Source: Roseicyclus sp.
Lineage (GTDB): Bacteria; Pseudomonadota; Alphaproteobacteria; Rhodobacterales; Rhodobacteraceae
DNA length: 64,000 nt
Assembly (NCBI GenBank): GCA_018401055.1
Contig: JAGYLB010000075.1
Coordinates: 1 to 64,000 of the forward strand
Reading direction: 5' to 3'
The notes under the pieces are model-generated. The model made no database searches, was not told where the DNA came from, and saw only the letters and a program-made list of their open reading frames with translations. The number at the start of each line of letters is the position of its first letter. Positions within the stretch are counted from its first letter, which is position 1. This document shows positions 59,081 through 64,000 of the stretch, in pieces. Made by a program: the position numbers and the translations under genes.

Positions 59081-59746
59081 ATGATGGATGTCTTTCCGAC
59101 CACGACCCAAGCATCGGCTGCTAGAGGTGGGCCTGCCGCGGCGCCCAGCATGATCACTGCCGATTTCCAGACCTTCCTGCGGTTGCTGACCACGCAGATG
59201 CAGAATCAGGACCCGCTGAACCCCATGGAATCGACCGAGTTCGCCAGCCAGCTGGCGCAATTTTCGGGCGTGGAACAGCAGGTTCGCACCAATGATCTGC
59301 TGACCGGCCTACAGGCCGGGATCGCCACGCAGGGCATGGGCCAGTTGGGTGGCTGGATCGGGATGGAGGCCCGTGCCGAGATGCCGGTGAATTTCGAAGG
59401 CCAGACCGTCACCCTGGCCGGTGCGCCCAATGTCCTGGCCGACAGGATGGAACTGATCGTGCGCGACGCGCGGGGCGAGGTGGTGCAGCAGATCCCCGTG
59501 CCGCTCAGCCCGGACAGGTTCGCGTGGGATGGCTCCGACCTGTCGGGCGTGACGGTTCCCGAAGGGATCTACAGCTTCACCATCGAGAACTGGTCGGGCG
59601 AGGACATGATCGAGGAACGCGGCGCGATGGTCTATTCTACCATCGAGGAGGCGCAGCTTGTCGGCGGCGAAGTCTGGCTGACCATGGAGGGTGGTCTGAG
59701 CATTCCGGCGGAGACGGTCCTTGGCCTGCGCCGCGCAGCGGCCTGA
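59081..59746 (+). CDS. flgD: Hook capping protein FlgD
   Basis: 221 residues from ATG 59081 (a second ATG follows directly; GAGGAA lies upstream). The N-terminal FLRLLTTQMQNQDPLNPMES and TEFASQLAQFSGVEQQVRTN are the FlgD signature; the C-terminal FlgD Ig-like/tudor part follows (WDGSDLSGVTVPEGIYSFTI). It caps the growing hook and is then replaced by FlgK. It ends the flagellar region and is convergent with ubiB. Confidence 0.95.
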   Translation: MMDVFPTTTQASAARGGPAAAPSMITADFQTFLRLLTTQMQNQDPLNPMESTEFASQLAQFSGVEQQVRTNDLLTGLQAGIATQGMGQLGGWIGMEARAEMPVNFEGQTVTLAGAPNVLADRMELIVRDARGEVVQQIPVPLSPDRFAWDGSDLSGVTVPEGIYSFTIENWSGEDMIEERGAMVYSTIEEAQLVGGEVWLTMEGGLSIPAETVLGLRRAAA

Positions 59747-59753
59747 CGGCAGA

Positions 59754-61298
59754 TCAGACCAAGGCGAACAGCGCGGCAAGCCCTCCGCCAAGCGCCAAAC
59801 CGGCCACGCCATATCCAATGCGTTCGGGCCAAGGGTTGCGCGGTACCGGGCGTTGCGGATTGGCCTGCGCGAGCAGCGCCTGTTCGGCCAATCTTAGGCG
59901 AGCGGGGCCGAGCGCGAGAGGACCCTCACGGTGTGCCACAAGTCGCGCACCACGGCTTTGGGCCCGACATGTTCGGTGATGTATTCCTCGACCACGGGGC
60001 GGGCGACGACCCAGATGTTGATGTCATTGTCGAGCGAGCGGGCCACACCTTCGACCACCACCATGGTGCGTTGCAGCAGGATCAGCTCGGTCCGGGTTTC
60101 CATGCCGAAGCGTTCCGTGACCTCGAACAGATAGGCCAGCAGGCGCGCCATCGAGATGCGGCTGGCATCCATCCCGAAGATCGGCTCGCCGACGGACCGC
60201 AAGGCTTGCGCGAATTCGTCGATGTCGCGGTCGGCGGGCACATAGCCTGCCTCGAAATGCACCTCGGCGACGCGGCGGTAATCCTTGCGGATGAAGCCCA
60301 TCAGGATTTCGGCATAGACCCGGCGGGTATATTCATCGAGCCGCCCCATGATCCCGAAATCCAGCGCCACGATATCGCCGTTCGGCGCCGACCTTGAGGT
60401 TGCCCTGATGCATGTCGGCGTGGAAGAAGCCGTCGCGCAGCGCATGGCGCAGGAACATCTGCAGCACGCGGGCGCCCAAAGCCTTGCGGTCGTGACCTGC
60501 GGCATCAATGGCGGCGAGGTCGCCAAGTAGGCACGCCCTTGGCCCAGCTCAGCGTCATGACCTGGCGCGAGCGACAGAACCCACTCGATCTGCGGACACA
60601 TGAAAGCCTTCGTCCTTTGCGGTATTGGCCGCAAATTCCGCCGCCGCGGCCGGCCTCGATCCGCAGGTCCAGCTCGCTGCAGCACGACGCCCTCGAAATG
60701 GGTCAACCACGTCGCGTGGGCGCAAGCGGCGGGTCGCAGGGCGACAGGTCTCGACCAGCCAGGCGATCAGATAGAAGGCGTCGATATCCTTGCGAAAGGC
60801 GCGCTCGATGTTGGGGGCGCAGGACCTTCACGGCGACCTCGCTGCCCCGTCGTCGGCCAGCGGTCGCCTGATGCACCTGCGCGATAGATGCCGCAGCGAC
60901 TGGTTCGGAAAAGGCGCTGAACAATTGCTCAACGGGGATTTCCAATTCGTGCCGCGATCACCTTCGTGGCCTGTGCAGTCGGAAAGGGCGGCAGCTTGTC
61001 TTGCAGGACCTGCAGTTGCAGCGCCATTTCGGGCCCGACGACATCGGGGCGGGTCGACAGGATCTGCCCGAACTTGATGTAGGCCGGGCCAAGGGCGGTC
61101 AGCGCGCGCGGTCACCGGCGGCAGGGCTGGGATCGCCGCTGCAGCCCCAGCCAGGCGAAAGGCCAGCCCAGAATCCGCGCGGCGATCCGCAGCGAGCGTG
61201 GCGCGTCCAGCGCCTCCAGGCACGACGCGCATCGCGCCTGTCCGCTCGAAGGTCGCGCCCGTGCGGATCACGCGCCAGATGTTGTGCGGTCCGCGCAT
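59754..61298 (-). CDS. ubiB: Ubiquinone biosynthesis kinase-like protein UbiB, heavily frameshifted
   Basis: Atypical kinase-like protein needed for ubiquinone synthesis. From ATG 61298 ([20 protein letters not shown]) pieces in all frames give family motifs: [25 protein letters not shown] (with the A-rich loop), [29 protein letters not shown], and the C-terminal membrane helix ([20 protein letters not shown]). At least six indels would be needed. Despite this the motif order is complete, and the gene starts three bases after the ubiE stop, as in related genomes. About 510 residues once joined. Confidence 0.88.
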
Positions 61299-61301
61299 CG
61301 C

Positions 61302-62059
61302 TCAAATCTTCCAGCCAGAATGCAGCGCGGCAATGCCAAAGCTGAGATTGCGATAGCTGACCTGTTCAAACCCTGCCGTCGCGGATCATCTCGGCGAAGG
61401 TCTCTTGGTCGGGGAAGCTTGCGGATCGATTCGACCAGATATTGATAGCTGTCGCGATCACCGGCGATCATCTGGCCCATGCGCGGGATCACGTTGAAGG
61501 AATAAAGATCGTAGAGCTTTTGCAGCCCGTCATTTGGCAGCTGGCTGAATTCCAGCACCATCAGCCGCCCACCGGGCTTGAGGACGCGGAACGCCTCGGC
61601 CAGCGCATCCGGAATGCGGGTGACGTTGCGGATCCCGAAACTGATCGTGTAGCGGTCGAATGTGTTGTCGGCAAAGGGCAGCGCCATCGCATCGCCCACG
61701 ATCCAGTCAAGCTTGTCGGCCAGTTGCGCGGCCTCGGCCCGCTTTTGCCCCTCGATCAGCATCGATTCGGTCATGTCGAGCACGGTGGCCGTCGCGCCCG
61801 GCGCGCGCCCCAGAAAGCGGAAAGCCACATCGCCCGTGCCGCCCGCCACATCGAGCAGGCGCTGGCCATCGCGCGGCGCGAGCCAATCCATCATCGCATC
61901 CTTCCAGACGCGGTGGATGCCCATGCTCATCACGTCGTTCATGATGTCGTATTTCGAGGCGACATTGGTGAAGACGCCATGGACCATCCCGGCCTTCTGG
62001 TCCTCGGCGACCTCCTGGTAGCCGAAATGGGTCGTGCGACCGTCCTTGTCCTCGGGCAT
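61302..62059 (-). CDS. ubiE: Ubiquinone/menaquinone C-methyltransferase UbiE, 3' frameshifts
   Basis: About 250 residues from ATG 62059 ([17 protein letters not shown]). SAM-binding [30 protein letters not shown], and the UbiE signatures [18 protein letters not shown] and [15 protein letters not shown] are present. After about 61420 the frame changes twice; the expected C-terminus ending HSGWKI with TGA at 61302 is recovered in another frame. It C-methylates the quinone ring. ubiB follows after three bases and mutM is divergent. Confidence 0.94.
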
Positions 62060-62146
62060 CAAGGCTTGTCCTTCTCGCGGCCTGACCATTGTTATAGGGC
62101 TTGCCAAGGGCGTTACACCCTCGTCCGTATCCTAGGAAAGCCCGCT

Positions 62147-63013
62147 TTGCCCGAACTTCCAGAAGTCGAGACAGTCCGTCGCGGGTTGGCCCCCGTGCTG
62201 GAGGGCGCGCGGATCGCCCGCGCGCAGGTCAATCGCCCCGATCTGCGCTGGCCGTTCCCCGAACGGATGGCCGAGCGGCTGACCGGGGCACGGGTCGACA
62301 GGCTCAGGCGGCGGTCGAAATACATCCTTGCCGATCTGGATACCGGCGAGACGCTGATCGTGCATCTTGGCATGTCGGGGCGGATGATCGTGTCTGCCCC
62401 CGAAGGCGGGCGGGACATGCTGGCGCAGTTCCATCACCTGCATCCTGCGCCTGAGAAACACGACCATGTCATCTTGGATACCGACGCGGGCGCGCGTGTC
62501 ACCTTCAACGATGCGCGGCGGTTCGGGGCGATGGACCTTTGCGCGACCGAAGCCGTCGAGCGGCACAAGCTGATCGTAGGGATCGGGCCGGAACCCTTGG
62601 GCAACGCGTTCAATGAGGCGCATCTGATCGCGGCCTTTCGCGGCAAGCGCACGCCGGTCAAGGCGGCGCTGCTGGATCAGGGCATCGTCGCGGGGCTGGG
62701 CAATATCTATGTCTGCGAAGCGCTGCACCGGGCGGGCATCTCGCCCCTGCGGCAGGCTGGCCGGATCGGGGCGGCGCGCGTCGCGGCGCTGGTGCCGATC
62801 ATCCGCGATGTGCTGACTGATGCGATCGAGGCGGGCGGGTCTTCCTTGCGTGACTACCGGCAGGCGGACGGGGAGCTGGGATATTTCCAGCATTCTTTCC
62901 GGGCCTATGGCCGTGAGGGCGAGGCCTGCCAAACCCCCGATTGCCAAGGGATTATCCAGCGAAAGGTGCAGTCCGGACGGTCAAGTTTCTACTGCCCGGC
63001 CTGTCAAAGATAG
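62147..63013 (+). CDS. mutM: Formamidopyrimidine-DNA glycosylase
   Basis: 288 residues. The start is TTG 62147, giving (M)[13 protein letters not shown], where the N-terminal proline after Met removal is the catalytic nucleophile, so this start is fixed by function; AGGAAAG lies six bases upstream. [17 protein letters not shown] and the helix-two-turn-helix [16 protein letters not shown] are present. The C-terminal zinc finger is C-x4-C...C-x2-C (CQTPDC, YCPAC). It excises 8-oxoguanine and nicks the strand. Intact. Confidence 0.97.
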   Translation: MPELPEVETVRRGLAPVLEGARIARAQVNRPDLRWPFPERMAERLTGARVDRLRRRSKYILADLDTGETLIVHLGMSGRMIVSAPEGGRDMLAQFHHLHPAPEKHDHVILDTDAGARVTFNDARRFGAMDLCATEAVERHKLIVGIGPEPLGNAFNEAHLIAAFRGKRTPVKAALLDQGIVAGLGNIYVCEALHRAGISPLRQAGRIGAARVAALVPIIRDVLTDAIEAGGSSLRDYRQADGELGYFQHSFRAYGREGEACQTPDCQGIIQRKVQSGRSSFYCPACQR

Positions 63014-63089
63014 CTTGAAACCGCGCGCCGGGATGCTAACCCTCGCCCCTTGAGCCCGCGTGGCACCCACAGCTGGAGAGCTGGAAGAC

Positions 63090-63865
63090 ATGGCCTATGA
63101 GACCCTGATCGTCGAGATTGAAGATCACATCGCGCTCATCAAGCTGAACCGCCCCGATGCCCTGAATGCGCTGAATTCAACGCTTCTGGGGGAATTGGCG
63201 AAGGCGCTGAAATCGGCCGATGAGAACGACAAGGTGCGCTGCATCGTCCTGACCGGTAGCGAAAAGGCCTTTGCGGCCGGTGCCGACGTCCGGGAAATGG
63301 CCGAGAAAAGCTTTGTCGAGGTCTTCGCCGAGGACATGTTCGGCCAAGATGCCGAGCAGATGCTGCGCATCCGCAAGCCGATCATCGCCGCCGTGGCGGG
63401 TTACGCTTGGGCGGCGGCTGCGAACTGGCGATGATGTGCGATTTCATCATCGCCGCCGATACTGCCAAATTCGGCCAGCCCGAGATCAATCTGGGCGTGG
63501 TCGCCGGCATGGGTGGCACTCAGCGCCTGACGCGGTTTGTGGGCAAGTCCAAGTCGATGGACATGCATCTTACGGGGCGTTTCATGACCGCCGAAGAAGC
63601 CGAGCGCTGTGGCCTCGTGTCCCGCGTGGTCCCCGCCAAGAAGCTGATGGAGGAGGCGATGGCGGCTGCGACCAAGATCGCCGAGAAATCCATGCTTGCC
63701 ACGCTGGCGGTCAAGGAAGCGGTCAACCGCAGCTACGAGACGACGCTGCGCGAGGGCCTGTTGTTCGAACGGCGGCTGTTCCACAGCATGTTCGCAACCG
63801 AGGATCAAAAGGAAGGCATGGCCGCCTTCCTCGAAAAGCGCGAGCCGCAGTTCCGCGACAAGTGA
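63090..63865 (+). CDS. Enoyl-CoA hydratase, frameshifted
   Basis: About 258 residues from ATG 63090 ([29 protein letters not shown]). The crotonase oxyanion-hole segments are [13 protein letters not shown] and, after a one-base deletion near 63408, [17 protein letters not shown]. The two catalytic glutamates lie in [17 protein letters not shown] and nearby. It hydrates trans-2-enoyl-CoA in beta-oxidation. It follows mutM by 76 bases on the same strand. Confidence 0.93.
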
Positions 63866-64000
63866 CGGGCAGGGGCGGCAAAGTCATTTGCATCCCGCCC
63901 CGAAACCCGCTAAGGGGCGCGCCAGACATGCGTGTGAGGCCCGCCTAAGGCCAGAGTCGCCCGGTAGTGAACCCGGGGTCGGGATCTCCCGCGCTGAATG
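63866..64000 (+). other. Spacer at the window end, hairpin only
   Basis: No gene is supported. GGGGCGG (63872-63878) and CCGCCCC (63895-63901) with an inner GCAAA/TTTGC stem form a hairpin that may end the enoyl-CoA hydratase transcript, though no T run follows. A leader for the next gene outside the window may begin here. Confidence 0.45.

Noticed and set aside
63928..63948. Six-residue open frame (MRVRPA) as a leader peptide
   Set aside because: Too short, with no ribosome site or attenuator that I can see.

Overview
The window reads as a chromosomal piece of a GC-rich alphaproteobacterium of the Rhodobacterales. The evidence is a petABC bc1 operon with a GTG-started, TAT-type Rieske gene, the FlaF/FlbT flagellin regulators, the muramidase SltF inside the flagellar cluster, a DUF1217 protein, and the mutM / ubiE-ubiB / enoyl-CoA hydratase neighbourhood. 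I see no mobile element, CRISPR array, rRNA or tRNA.

Layout. 1-1.8 kb: a partial PaiB-like FMN-binding protein, a small unknown protein, a glutathione transferase and a GNAT acetyltransferase. 2.1-4.9 kb: petA-petB-petC and a terminator. 4.9-8.3 kb, minus strand: thiB-thiP-thiQ behind a clear TPP riboswitch. 8.4-13.1 kb: aroC, an unknown membrane-anchored protein, and an overlapping NlpC/P60 plus leucyl aminopeptidase pair. 13.2-15.3 kb: beta-carbonic anhydrase, an SbtA-type bicarbonate permease and an SbtB-like PII protein, a compact inorganic-carbon module. 15.3-24 kb: DUF4139 protein, asd, DEAD-box helicase, an MFS carrier, and a ferric-iron ABC binding protein and permease whose upstream regions share a 20-bp palindromic motif. 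24.1-27.2 kb: an arsenic operon with an ArsR-ArsC fusion, a GAPDH and ArsJ. 27.2-59.7 kb: a flagellar supercluster of motor, hook, rod, rings, export apparatus, flagellin and regulators. 59.7-64 kb: ubiB, ubiE, mutM and enoyl-CoA hydratase.

The flagellar region consists of several transcription units, many with ATGA start/stop overlaps: motB-flgE-flgK-flgL-flgI (+); fliF-fliH-fliN-fliP plus a short FliG-middle-domain-like gene (-); fliL-motE-motA-(AMIN-like protein)-sltF-flhA-fliR-flhB-(FliJ-like) (+); flgB-flgC-fliE-fliQ-flgF-flgG-flgA-flgH-(FliL-like) (-); fliI (+); fliC, then flaF-flbT-DUF1217 (-); flgJ-like and flgN-like (-); fliK-flgD (+). CtrA-like half-site pairs lie in front of or between some of these units. 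Full-length FliG, FliM, FliD and FliS are not in the window.

About half of the genes carry one or more single-base frameshifts, often as compensating pairs and some in homopolymers, while family motifs stay intact. I read these as consensus-sequence errors, not real pseudogenes. Coordinates for such genes span the whole reconstructed locus, and frameshift positions are approximate.
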